Position numbers and translations under genes: made by a program. A stretch of 64,000 nt of DNA from an uncultured Bacteroides sp. (lineage in GTDB: Bacteria; Bacteroidota; Bacteroidia; Bacteroidales; Bacteroidaceae), in assembly GCA_900766005.1 (NCBI GenBank), contig CAAFTU010000100.1, forward strand, positions 1-64,000, written 5' to 3'. Each line of letters opens with the position of its first letter. Positions within the stretch are counted from its first letter, which is position 1. The notes beneath the pieces were generated by a model that saw only the letters and a list, made by a program, of their open reading frames with translations, ran no database searches and had not been told where the DNA came from. Positions 27,890 through 36,415 of the stretch are shown piece by piece.

Positions 27890-27942
27890 CAAGAACCCGC
27901 CAAGCCTCTTCACAATGCTTAAATCGGCGGGTCGTTTTTTTT
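27890..27942 (+). ncRNA. Candidate abiF-type small RNA / leader hairpin
   Basis: Directly after the promoter, ACCCGCC (27895-27901) pairs with GGCGGGT (27926-27932). Inside, AAGC (27902-27905) pairs with GCTT (27917-27920) around an 11-nt loop, leaving AAATC bulged, and nine T follow (27935-27943). The RNA would be about 50 nt. The Abi ATG is only a few bases after the T-run, so the gene can be expressed only by read-through. A structured RNA upstream of abiF genes has been described as the abiF RNA motif; whether this one belongs to that family needs a covariance-model match. Confidence 0.6.
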
Positions 27943-27947
27943 TATAT

Positions 27948-28841
27948 ATGAGATACACCAAGCAATACTCATCACCAGCCGAGCTTTTAACTATACTGAA
28001 AAGCAGAGGATTAGATTTTTCTGAAACGATGAATGCCGAGCAGATTTTAAAATCTATAGGCTATTACCGCTTGTCAGGATACTTATACCCGTTCTTGGAA
28101 ATTCCCAAAACCAATCATATTTATAAGAGAGGCAGCACTTTGAATGGTGCATTAAGCCTCTATGAGTTCGACCGGGAGTTTCGTTTACTCGTTTTTAATC
28201 AAATCGAACGCATAGAAATTGCAGTCCGCAGTGCCATCACCAACATCCTGTGTGCAGAAACCAATGATGTGTTCTGGATTTCATCCCCATCCTATTTTGC
28301 CAATACAGAAAAGTTCAATAGAACCAAGGCACTCATTGATAAAGAGCTGCAGACCAGCCGAGAGGATTTTATCAGCCATTTCAAGCGCACCTATGATGAA
28401 CCCTACCCACCTTCTTGGATGTTGGCTGAAATCATACCTCTGGGAACATTGACACGAGTTTATGAAAACATTGCCAGCAACCAGCTTCGGAAGAAGATTG
28501 CAAAGTACTTCGGGTTGTCGGTACCCGTTTTCGTATCATGGATGACCATCATTACTTTGACGCGTAACTCCTGCTGTCATCATGCCCGTCTGTGGAACCG
28601 CTCTTTGTCGTTGCGTGCCCTAACCATGACCAGGCCAATGCGCCCATGGCTTACAGGTGAGGTACAGCAGGGACGTGTATTCTTTACACTCTGCATTCTG
28701 AAGCACTTTATAGATATTATACGCCCAGGCAATGATTTTAAAACCCAGCTCCTGGCGTTGTTGGAAAAATATCCGATGATTGATATTTCAGCAATGGGGT
28801 TTCCTGAGAATTGGAAAAGCCAGCCAGTTTGGGCTGATTAA
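27948..28841 (+). CDS. Abi_2 (AbiD/AbiF-like) abortive infection protein
   Basis: I chose ATG 27948 (MRYTKQYSSPAELLTILKSR), since the upstream in-frame codons are inside the hairpin RNA. The ~297-residue protein matches the Abi_2 family: IGYYRLSGYLYPFLE (about residue 38), LYEFDREFRLLVFNQIERIE (about 77) and the HEPN-type R-x4-6-H motif in TRNSCCHHARLWNR (about 205-218). Members act as phage-triggered RNases that stop growth of the infected cell. Its dedicated promoter and terminator-like RNA suggest tight control by the RNA. It directly follows the primase-helicase, consistent with defence cargo of a satellite. Confidence 0.85.
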   Translation: MRYTKQYSSPAELLTILKSRGLDFSETMNAEQILKSIGYYRLSGYLYPFLEIPKTNHIYKRGSTLNGALSLYEFDREFRLLVFNQIERIEIAVRSAITNILCAETNDVFWISSPSYFANTEKFNRTKALIDKELQTSREDFISHFKRTYDEPYPPSWMLAEIIPLGTLTRVYENIASNQLRKKIAKYFGLSVPVFVSWMTIITLTRNSCCHHARLWNRSLSLRALTMTRPMRPWLTGEVQQGRVFFTLCILKHFIDIIRPGNDFKTQLLALLEKYPMIDISAMGFPENWKSQPVWAD

Positions 28842-28923
28842 CAGCCTATATCCTTAATCGAAGCTTAATCCGGCTGATTTTTCTTCCAAACAATCTTTCT
28901 GGAAACAACTTTCCAGGGTACGA

Positions 28924-29017
28924 ACGCAAAAATATTTGCGTTCAACCATCAAAAACAGCCCATTTTCACGCAAAACGGGAAGCTGGACGCAAATATTTTT
29001 GCGTTTAGCTTCCCGTT
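28924..29017. repeat. Two opposed copies of an 18-bp near-palindrome and a nested hairpin
   Basis: ACGCAAAAATATTTGCGT at 28924-28941 recurs as its exact reverse complement at 28987-29004. The second copy is enclosed by AACGGGAAGCT/AGCTTCCCGTT (28974-28984 and 29007-29017). The array lies between convergent abi and SLOG genes, so it may act as a bidirectional terminator, but the inverted pair of A/T-rich sites with CGC/GCG flanks also resembles protein-binding sites. Confidence 0.7.
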
Positions 29018-29039
29018 ACTCGTTTATTGAAGCAGTAAA

Positions 29040-29561
29040 CTAATACACATTGACGACAGGCATCCGCTTCTCCCTTGCCTTGCGACAGGTGTAGGCTGTG
29101 CCGCCCTTCGGCTTGCCGTCAAAGTAGGCTATCACACTGCCGGAATGCGACAGCATGTAGTCGTTCCGCTTGAAATAGCATCCGTTGAAGTAGTCTTCAC
29201 TCAGATGCACCACATCGTCCGCCTTGGAAAGGATATAGGCATACCGCTGCTGCTCCACCATGGACCAGGAAGCGCTCTGTCCCTTGAAGGGCACGACCGC
29301 TATCAGTTTCAGCATGGGGATGCTCAACTTGAGGGAAAGGATTTCTTCCGCTGCCATCATGTCGAAGCCGAGCGCCATGCCGCAGTAGAACTTGTTCGCT
29401 CCTTGACGGATGGCTTGCAGAACAGCTTCCTTCAGCCGTTCTCTTACTTGTTCTTGATGGTTGTGGGATATTTCTCTATGTCCGGTAAAGGCAACCGCCT
29501 TTGCCGTTGCCTTTACAAGAAACAAGAAATCTATTTCCTGTAAATATATCCACTCAAGCAA
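29040..29561 (-). CDS. SLOG-superfamily protein (YpsA/DUF1273-like)
   Basis: The core (KAVAFTGHREISHNHQEQVR, NKFYCGMALGFDMMAAEEIL, LIAVVPFKGQSASWSMVEQQ, GSVIAYFDGKPKGGTAYTCR) matches DUF1273/YpsA-like SLOG proteins, Rossmann-like nucleotide-binding proteins often linked to defence or signalling. All expected blocks are present in about 150 residues. There is no ATG in front of FTGHR; the frame offers only TTG at 29561 and opens after a stop at 29579-29577, so the start is uncertain and the 5' end may have been altered. It is convergent with the Abi gene. Confidence 0.75.
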   Translation of the reverse strand: MLEWIYLQEIDFLFLVKATAKAVAFTGHREISHNHQEQVRERLKEAVLQAIRQGANKFYCGMALGFDMMAAEEILSLKLSIPMLKLIAVVPFKGQSASWSMVEQQRYAYILSKADDVVHLSEDYFNGCYFKRNDYMLSHSGSVIAYFDGKPKGGTAYTCRKAREKRMPVVNVY

Positions 29562-29606
29562 CAGTAGCTGGACTAATTACAACATTTTTCTTTAATTAAT
29601 ACAACT

Positions 29607-29903
29607 ATGAAGCCGGGAGATTGCTTTATACTGAAAAGTTCCACTAAAGAGGAACCGATGACTATCTATCTTATCGATGAAGTCAGGGATAAAACTCTTG
29701 ATGCTTATTCCATTGGCATAAGCGAAAGAATGATTCATGGATGGGAATATCCTGACAAATATGACAATGATGGAGATATTCCTTCAGATGCAGTGTTCAT
29801 TTCCAAAAAGATATACTACAAGATCAAGAATCTAATGAAATCATTTGTCATTGATGCGCATAGCTATATTAAAGAAAGATGCGCTCTACTGGGATTATAT
29901 TGA
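29607..29903 (+). CDS. Hypothetical protein (98 aa)
   Basis: This 98-residue frame begins MKPGDCFILKSSTKEEPMTI and continues with alternating beta-like and acidic segments (YPDKYDNDGDIPSDAVFISK), ending in a helix. It is divergent from the SLOG gene, with an AT-rich intergenic region that could hold its promoter. I recognise no family, signal or membrane segment. Codon use is AT-rich like the other accessory genes. Confidence 0.5.
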   Translation: MKPGDCFILKSSTKEEPMTIYLIDEVRDKTLDAYSIGISERMIHGWEYPDKYDNDGDIPSDAVFISKKIYYKIKNLMKSFVIDAHSYIKERCALLGLY

Positions 29904-30010
29904 GGTTGAATACAACAAGCGATTCAAGAATCAAAAAGTGGGAGCCGGCAACAAGCCAGCCCGTAGGGCTGTTGATACACTGATTATCAAACACATGCTT
30001 GGAAGCAGTG

Positions 30011-30077
30011 TAGTAAAAACGGAGTAGACTGTACAGCATGGCCGTTTGGTCTATAACAGTCTACTCCGTTTTTACTA
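30011..30077. repeat. Perfect 22-bp inverted repeat
   Basis: Bases 30011-30032 (beginning TAGTAAAAACGGAGTAG) are the exact reverse complement of 30056-30077, with a 23-nt loop. The 345-bp gap 29904-30248 holds this and nothing else recognisable. It could be a strong terminator for the 98-residue gene and the helicase gene, or the remnant of a small mobile repeat. Confidence 0.75.
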
Positions 30078-30248
30078 GCTGACGGGTTGTTCCTCAGCAG
30101 AGGCCGTTTCCTCGTCCGGTTACAACACAAAATTAGCTTTTTTGATATGAAAGATACAAAAATGTCTATTAACTTTGCATTATCACTTCTAAGGCACACT
30201 TGCCTCAGACACACTCCGTGAAACACATCCCATCTACCAATTGAAATC

Positions 30249-33200
30249 CTATACCCTTTTCGGATCCGTATCACAGCCTGCCTGGACTTGCTTCAAGCTT
30301 TCCAATTCACGGAAGTAAGGCTTGCCAAGCCAAATCTGGCCATCGCCTACAGCTACAAACCGAAGCTTGGCTCGCGTCAAGGCTACATTCAGCAGGTTGG
30401 GTTTGGAAGCTGCCCACTGGGCAGCCCCTTCCTTGGTTGAATCCAGTCCCAGGCACAGGATGACGCCTTCAGCCTGCTTGCCTTGAAAGGTATGGACGGT
30501 TCCGATATGCGTGTCCAGCCAGTCATTAACCTTCTTGTCGTTCATCTGTTGAGGCAGGTTTGCCACCGCAGCCTTCAGTGGTTTTTCCAGCTCTGACCGA
30601 AGCTTCGATGGAATTTCTGAAAACGGAGAGATGACAAACAGGTCAGGCAATGCCTGCTGACGGTCGATTTCATCCAAAATCATCTTCCGAATCACCTCGC
30701 CTTGTGCGGTCACATAATGACGGCAACCCGCTTCCACATTTCCTCTGACATCAACAAAAGCGGTCTCCATCAACAGTTTTGTAGAGGCAGATGGAGTCGA
30801 ATTATACATCATACCTGCATAGGCTATCTCGTTGGCAATGGAGAACATCGGATCCGTGCAACGCCGATGCACCCGTAGCGGAGAGCCTACCCAGTCATCG
30901 TTCATCGTCCATCCGTACCGATTGATCCGGTCGGCCATTCGCTGGACCGACAACGTACTGTCCATCTGCTCCCATTTCAGATCAAAATGGTTGCCGAGTT
31001 CCTTGATGATGGCATCGGGAGTGGTGACTACCGGCTCTATCTGGAAAGGGTCACCCACCACCACCGCACGCTTGCACCGCCAAAGGGCTCCGGCTGCCGC
31101 CTGGGGAACAGCCTGTCCGGCCTCATCGATAAACAACCAAGGAATACTGCCTGGACCCAGGTTGCCAAACATGCGCTGAATGGAGGCGAAGGTGGAGGAA
31201 ACAACCGGAATAACCAGCCAGAAGGTATTCCACATGGCTCGAATCTGCTGTTCATTCAAGTCTTCACCGGATTTCAGAAATTTGAAGAAGCGGTCCAGCG
31301 TGGTCTCGATACGACCCGAAATATTACGATCCGAAATATTACGATCCGAAGTTTGATTGGCCATCAAGAGGAAGCATTCATTCACCTTCATGGCTTCTAC
31401 AAACAATTCCGACTCCAACTTCTTTAATTCTTCGGAATACCAAGGTGAGTTCTCCTGAGCCTCCCGGGTGTTGATCTTGTGGCAGAAAGAAGCATCGGTA
31501 TAGGCACCCTTCAATTCCGCACAGACCTCCATCAAAGGCGCATACCGTTCGCGTTCACCTTGCACCTGCTTCAGCTTTGTCCTTTGCACTGACAGGCGCT
31601 GTTCATGGACCTGCAGCAATTCGTCATGTTCCCGAACTTGCTGTGTCAAGCGTTCGATTTTCGACGCCACAGCCTCCAGACGAGCCTGATAGCTGACCCG
31701 CTTTTCCCTGCTGATCCAGTAGGACAACCAATGGGGACGGGACTGAAGCACCTGTTCCTGTTCGCGTCGGGCTTCCTCCAGGGCCATCCGTTGCCGCTCA
31801 TTCCCAGCCTGGGTTTCGCTCAGGAATGTCTGCTTGCCCTGGATCAGCTTTTCCAGTTCCTGCAACTCGTCCAGTACATGCCTGTCCGCTTCTTCTACCA
31901 TCCGTGGAAGGTCGGTCCACTGCGCAGCCTCTTTCATCCCTTCCATCAGCCGCTGCTTTTCCCGACGGACCGCCTGCAGCTTGTTCCGGAAGGAAGTCAC
32001 CGTCTCTCGCCATTGAGCCTGCGTAGGTGCCTGCTGGGTGTCCCTCAGCGACTGATAAAGGGTCTGTTTCCGAGCCTTCGGACTTTTGTTCCAGATGGCA
32101 TCGATCAACTTTCGTTGATTCTTCTTGCTACCCATGACGGCTGCAATGAGGCCCCAATGCTCCGGATCCACACAACCTTCGCTGACAGTCCGGAAATAGC
32201 CCAGCCGGTCTGCATACCCCTTGACTTCCTTCTTCAACGGAAGCTCTTTCGAGATATTCTCCACAGCCCCGTTGTTCGACGAAGCCACCACGATGCCTCC
32301 GTCGCAGATGGAAGCATGCGGCTCATAGATAAAAGGCACATCCCCTTCGCTCTTCTTTGTTTCCTCCAACTTGGTAAATGCCTTGGCAGGTTCGTCAAAT
32401 TGGATCATGTGATGGGCCCGCTGCACCAAAATGGCCGCTATGATGTCCCGAAGCAAGGTGGTCTTGCCCGTTCCCGGAGGTCCGTTGACCGAAAATAAGC
32501 CCTCCTGTTTTTCTCCGGACAGGTCGTCCATCACCCGGTTGATGGCAAACTGCTGCATCAGGCTGGCGCAATAGGGAGAAGGCCAACAGCCATCCGGATA
32601 ATATTCAGGGGTCAAGCATGACTGCAATACTGCTGGATGGTCTGATAAATTAATCCGCTTGCCGATATCGGCCCGACCCAGACAACCTGTTAAATAATCT
32701 TGAAAAGCCTTGGGGAGTTTTTCCGTCTGGAGACTCTTAGCTATGCGTTCCAGATCCTCCAGGTAGAAACTGTTCAACAAGTCGCAAGTAACTTCTTCTT
32801 CCTCATCGGATTTAGACTGCTTCCTCTCCCGTTCTTCGGTCCGCAGGTAGATGGCTGCAGAAGGCAATTCCCTCCAAGGCAGTTCGTCCAGCAGATAGGC
32901 CTGTATCTGCTTCACACCCTCCCGTGTCAGGGGCTCTTTCAGAAAACCATCGACTAGATGGTCAGCTATCCTTCGCTCTCTCTTCCTGAATTCGTCGAGC
33001 GGCAGCTCCATATTCAGCTTGTGTTTCTTCAGTTGGCTCAAGGCCCATGGCATCGTAGAAAGACCAAACGTGTCTTGGATATAAAGCCCCTGTTTATCCA
33101 CCTTGAGCGAAGCATAGCATACCTTGGCGGTAGGCAGATTGGGGTTTTCTTCCTGTGAATGGAAGTATTCTTGAACAAATTCAGTCACTTCATTCAGCGG

Positions 33201-33383
33201 AAAGACACCGAAATAAAATGTATATTGAAAACATTTGGACGGATTAGAGTGTTTCTGTACCTCTTCCCAAGGAAGTTTTTCCACCCATTTCCTACACCCA
33301 TTGGGCACGGAAGCAGGCGAAAAATGTTCCAGCGTATGCCAATAAGAAAGCAGCCGGTTCGTATTCGTAGTAGTAGCATTCAT
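30249..33383 (-). CDS. Superfamily 1 DNA/RNA helicase (UPF1/Dna2-like)
   Basis: The 1,044-residue protein carries the SF1B helicase core: motif I GPPGTGKTTLLRDI (about residue 298), motif II FIDEAGQAVPQAA (about 775), motif III VVVGDPFQIEPV (about 798), motif V GTVHTFQGKQAEGVILC (about 970) and motif VI NVALTRAKLRFVAVGD (about 1008). Between I and II lies a long coiled-coil region (about 480-640). The N-terminal 250 residues are not assigned. It should be an ATP-dependent nucleic acid motor; proteins of this shape are frequent in defence islands. A 15-bp tandem repeat near 31315-31350 encodes NISDR-NISDR. It stands alone, 90 bp beyond ppdK. Confidence 0.85.
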   Translation of the reverse strand: MNATTTNTNRLLSYWHTLEHFSPASVPNGCRKWVEKLPWEEVQKHSNPSKCFQYTFYFGVFPLNEVTEFVQEYFHSQEENPNLPTAKVCYASLKVDKQGLYIQDTFGLSTMPWALSQLKKHKLNMELPLDEFRKRERRIADHLVDGFLKEPLTREGVKQIQAYLLDELPWRELPSAAIYLRTEERERKQSKSDEEEEVTCDLLNSFYLEDLERIAKSLQTEKLPKAFQDYLTGCLGRADIGKRINLSDHPAVLQSCLTPEYYPDGCWPSPYCASLMQQFAINRVMDDLSGEKQEGLFSVNGPPGTGKTTLLRDIIAAILVQRAHHMIQFDEPAKAFTKLEETKKSEGDVPFIYEPHASICDGGIVVASSNNGAVENISKELPLKKEVKGYADRLGYFRTVSEGCVDPEHWGLIAAVMGSKKNQRKLIDAIWNKSPKARKQTLYQSLRDTQQAPTQAQWRETVTSFRNKLQAVRREKQRLMEGMKEAAQWTDLPRMVEEADRHVLDELQELEKLIQGKQTFLSETQAGNERQRMALEEARREQEQVLQSRPHWLSYWISREKRVSYQARLEAVASKIERLTQQVREHDELLQVHEQRLSVQRTKLKQVQGERERYAPLMEVCAELKGAYTDASFCHKINTREAQENSPWYSEELKKLESELFVEAMKVNECFLLMANQTSDRNISDRNISGRIETTLDRFFKFLKSGEDLNEQQIRAMWNTFWLVIPVVSSTFASIQRMFGNLGPGSIPWLFIDEAGQAVPQAAAGALWRCKRAVVVGDPFQIEPVVTTPDAIIKELGNHFDLKWEQMDSTLSVQRMADRINRYGWTMNDDWVGSPLRVHRRCTDPMFSIANEIAYAGMMYNSTPSASTKLLMETAFVDVRGNVEAGCRHYVTAQGEVIRKMILDEIDRQQALPDLFVISPFSEIPSKLRSELEKPLKAAVANLPQQMNDKKVNDWLDTHIGTVHTFQGKQAEGVILCLGLDSTKEGAAQWAASKPNLLNVALTRAKLRFVAVGDGQIWLGKPYFRELESLKQVQAGCDTDPKRV

Positions 33384-33472
33384 CGTTTTTCAAAAGGATC
33401 AGTTCAATAAAGAAAGGTGGAAACATTTGATACTCAAAGATTTCCACCTAATATAATTACGCAAGAATTAGC

Positions 33473-36196
33473 TTAAGCTTCTTCCACCGCGGCTTGCGCC
33501 GCAGCAAGTCTGGCAATAGGCACTCTAAACGGTGAGCAGCTGACATAGTTCAAGCCCACCTTGTGGCAGAACTTCACGGATGAGGGTTCACCGCCATGTT
33601 CACCGCAGATACCGCATTTCAGTTCCGGACGGATGGCACGGCCTTTTTCGGTAGCCATGTGCACCAGTTGTCCCACACCGTTCTGGTCGAGCACCTGGAA
33701 CGGGTCTACCTTCAGAATCTTCTTTTCCAGGTAAATCGGCAAGAAAGAAGCGATGTCGTCACGAGAGTAACCGAAGGTCATCTGAGTCAAGTCGTTCGTA
33801 CCGAAGGAGAAGAACTCTGCAGAAGAAGCGATGCGGTCGGCAGTCAGTGCAGCACGCGGGATTTCAATCATCGTTCCCACCTTGAATTCGATGCTGTCGC
33901 CCATTTCTTCAAACAGTCTGGCAGCTTCTGCGCGGATCACATCTTCCTGCTGCTTGAACTCATACAGGATACCGGTCAGCGGCACCATGATTTCCGGATG
34001 AGTTTCCACACCTTCCTTCTTCAGTTCGAGCGCAGCACCCAAGATTGCACGGGTCTGCATCTGCGTGATTTCCGGATACGTGTTGCCCAGACGGCAGCCG
34101 CGGTGACCCAGCATCGGGTTGTGTTCACAGAGCGATTCCACCCGCTGTTGGATATATTTCAAGCTGACACCCATGGTTTCGGCCATTTCTTCCTGTCCCT
34201 TCAGATCGTGGGGAACAAATTCGTGCAAAGGAGGATCGAGCAGGCGCACAGTCACCGGACATCCGGCCATCGCCTTGAAGATACCCTTGAAGTCGGCTTG
34301 CTGATACGGCAGGATCTTCGCCAGAGCCTTGCGGCGTCCATCGGTATTTTCTGCCAGAATCATTTCGCGCATCGCCTTGATCTTCTCCCCTTCGAAGAAC
34401 ATGTGTTCCGTGCGGCACAGACCGATACCTACGGCACCGAAGCTGCGGGCCACGGCTGCATCATGCGGCGTATCCGCATTGGTACGCACTTGCAGACGGG
34501 TATATTTGTCACACAGGTTCATCAGTTCGGCAAAGTCGCCCGACAGTTCGGCAGCCTTGGTTTCCACCTTGCCTTTGTACACCACGCCGGTGCTACCGTT
34601 GAGTGAGATGTAATCACCTTCTTTCAACACCACACCGTCGATTTCCACCGTGCGGGTCTTGTAGTCGATGTTCAACGCACCGGCACCCGATACACAGCAT
34701 TTACCCATACCACGGGCCACTACCGCAGCGTGTGAAGTCATACCGCCACGGGCTGTCAGGATACCTTCAGCCACCGCCATACCAGCGAGGTCTTCCGGAG
34801 AGGTTTCGATACGCACCATCACCACCCGCTTGCCGGCAGCACGCCATTCGGCAGCATCATCGGCAAAGAACACAATCTGGCCGGCAGCCGCACCCGGAGA
34901 AGCGGGCAGACCGCGTGTCAGGATCTTGGCCGATTTCAGCGCTTCTTTGTTGAATACAGGGTGAAGCAATTCGTCCAGCTTATTGGGTTCCACACGCATC
35001 AGCGCTGTCTTTTCGTCGATCATGCCCTGACGGAGCAGGTCCATCGCGATTTTCACCATCGCCGCACCGGTACGTTTACCGTTACGTGTCTGCAGGAACC
35101 ACAGTTTGCCTTCCTGCACCGTGAACTCCATATCCTGCATGTCGCGATAGTGGTTTTCCAGTTTCGTCTGCAACGCATCGAGTTCCTTATATATTTCCGG
35201 CATGGCTTCTTCCATAGACGGATACTTAGCCACCCGTTCTTCTTCGCTCACACCAGCCAGTTCGGCCCAGCGTTGCGAACCGATTTTCGTGATTTGTTGC
35301 GGCGTGCGGATACCGGCCACCACGTCTTCACCCTGCGCATTGATGAGGTATTCTCCGTTGAAGAGGTCCTCACCGGTAGCAGCGTCGCGTGAGAAGCACA
35401 CACCGGTAGCCGAAGTGTCACCCATGTTACCGAACACCATGGCCTGCACGCTCACGGCTGTACCCCATTCATCTGGAATACCTTCCATCTTACGGTAAAG
35501 GATGGCGCGTTCGTTCATCCAAGAGTTGAACACGGCGCAGATAGCTCCCCACAACTGCTCATAAGCGCAAGTCGGGAAGTCCTTGCCAGTACGTTCTTTC
35601 ACAGCCGCTTTAAACTTCACAACGAGCAGTTTCAAGTCTTCCACTTCCAGTTCGTTGTCCAGTTTCACGCCCTTTGCTTCCTTCACCTCTTCGATGATGG
35701 CTTCAAACGGGTCAATATCTTCTTTGTTGGTCGGCTTCATGCCCAGCACCACGTCGCCATACATCTGTACGAAGCGGCGGTAGGAGTCCCATGCAAAGCG
35801 GGCATTGCCAGTCTTGCGTGTCAGGCCTTCCACTACTTCGTCATTCAAGCCCAGGTTCAGGATGGTATCCATCATACCCGGCATGGAAGCGCGGGCACCC
35901 GAACGTACGGAAACGAGCAGCGGATTTTCCACGTCGCCGAATTTGGAGCGCATCAGGTTTTCCACATGCGCTACGGCATTCTCTACTTCAGCTTTTAAAA
36001 GGGATACTATTTTTTCTTGACCTAATTCGTAATATTCTGTGCAAACTTCTGTCGTAATAGTGAAGCCCGGAGGAACCGGTACGCCGATCAGATTCATTTC
36101 GGCAAGGTTGGCACCTTTACCACCTAATAAATTTCTCATGTCAGCTTTTCCTTCAGCCTGACCGTTACCAAAGGTATAAACTCTTTTTTTATCCAT
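33473..36196 (-). CDS. ppdK: Pyruvate, phosphate dikinase
   Basis: The 907-residue enzyme interconverts pyruvate, ATP and Pi with phosphoenolpyruvate, AMP and PPi, a central reaction of Bacteroidales C3/C4 metabolism. The N-terminal ATP-grasp region starts MDKKRVYTFGNGQAEGKADM with LLGGKGANLAEM. The phosphohistidine motif is ARGGMTSHAAVVARGMGKCC (about 450-470). The C-terminal TIM-barrel has the catalytic Cys in CGICGEHGGEPSS (about 855). Its length is normal for the family. The C-terminus (AAAQAAVEEA) happens to resemble the peptides encoded by the repeats at 14.5 kb. It is transcribed leftwards from a -7 box in the divergent region shared with rlmD. Confidence 0.96.
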   Translation of the reverse strand: MDKKRVYTFGNGQAEGKADMRNLLGGKGANLAEMNLIGVPVPPGFTITTEVCTEYYELGQEKIVSLLKAEVENAVAHVENLMRSKFGDVENPLLVSVRSGARASMPGMMDTILNLGLNDEVVEGLTRKTGNARFAWDSYRRFVQMYGDVVLGMKPTNKEDIDPFEAIIEEVKEAKGVKLDNELEVEDLKLLVVKFKAAVKERTGKDFPTCAYEQLWGAICAVFNSWMNERAILYRKMEGIPDEWGTAVSVQAMVFGNMGDTSATGVCFSRDAATGEDLFNGEYLINAQGEDVVAGIRTPQQITKIGSQRWAELAGVSEEERVAKYPSMEEAMPEIYKELDALQTKLENHYRDMQDMEFTVQEGKLWFLQTRNGKRTGAAMVKIAMDLLRQGMIDEKTALMRVEPNKLDELLHPVFNKEALKSAKILTRGLPASPGAAAGQIVFFADDAAEWRAAGKRVVMVRIETSPEDLAGMAVAEGILTARGGMTSHAAVVARGMGKCCVSGAGALNIDYKTRTVEIDGVVLKEGDYISLNGSTGVVYKGKVETKAAELSGDFAELMNLCDKYTRLQVRTNADTPHDAAVARSFGAVGIGLCRTEHMFFEGEKIKAMREMILAENTDGRRKALAKILPYQQADFKGIFKAMAGCPVTVRLLDPPLHEFVPHDLKGQEEMAETMGVSLKYIQQRVESLCEHNPMLGHRGCRLGNTYPEITQMQTRAILGAALELKKEGVETHPEIMVPLTGILYEFKQQEDVIRAEAARLFEEMGDSIEFKVGTMIEIPRAALTADRIASSAEFFSFGTNDLTQMTFGYSRDDIASFLPIYLEKKILKVDPFQVLDQNGVGQLVHMATEKGRAIRPELKCGICGEHGGEPSSVKFCHKVGLNYVSCSPFRVPIARLAAAQAAVEEA

Positions 36197-36257
36197 AATA
36201 TTGTGTTTAAAGTTATATTTGTTTCAGATTTGGATTCTGATTATGTTTTTCGGTCGC

Positions 36258-36265
36258 AAATCTAA
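36258..36265 (-). promoter_or_regulatory. Candidate -7 box for ppdK
   Basis: Minus-strand TAGATTTG matches TAnnTTTG and gives a leader of about 55 nt. Upstream spacing to the nearest TTTG is 16 bp, shorter than usual. Confidence 0.45.
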
Positions 36266-36379
36266 CCATATTTCAGAAACCAAAAAACATTTTCACAAAA
36301 AACTTTTTGCAAAAATGCAATTTAGACATTGCAATTTGCATTATTTTCACCTATACCGTTTTTTTACAAAAAAAATAGC

Positions 36380-36387
36380 TATTTTTG
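36380..36387 (+). promoter_or_regulatory. Candidate -7 box for rlmD
   Basis: TATTTTTG matches TAnnTTTG, 28 bp before the GTG start. No clear -33 element is visible in the T-rich upstream sequence. Confidence 0.45.
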
Positions 36388-36415
36388 CAAAATAATTAAT
36401 TAGAATGGTGTAAAA

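Noticed and set aside
33477..33520. The C-terminal codons of ppdK resemble the AQAAVEE-coding repeats at 14.5 kb, which suggested an attachment site at the ppdK 3' end.
   Set aside because: The DNA match needs several mismatches and gaps and Ala/Glu-rich tails are common, so I do not claim a link.
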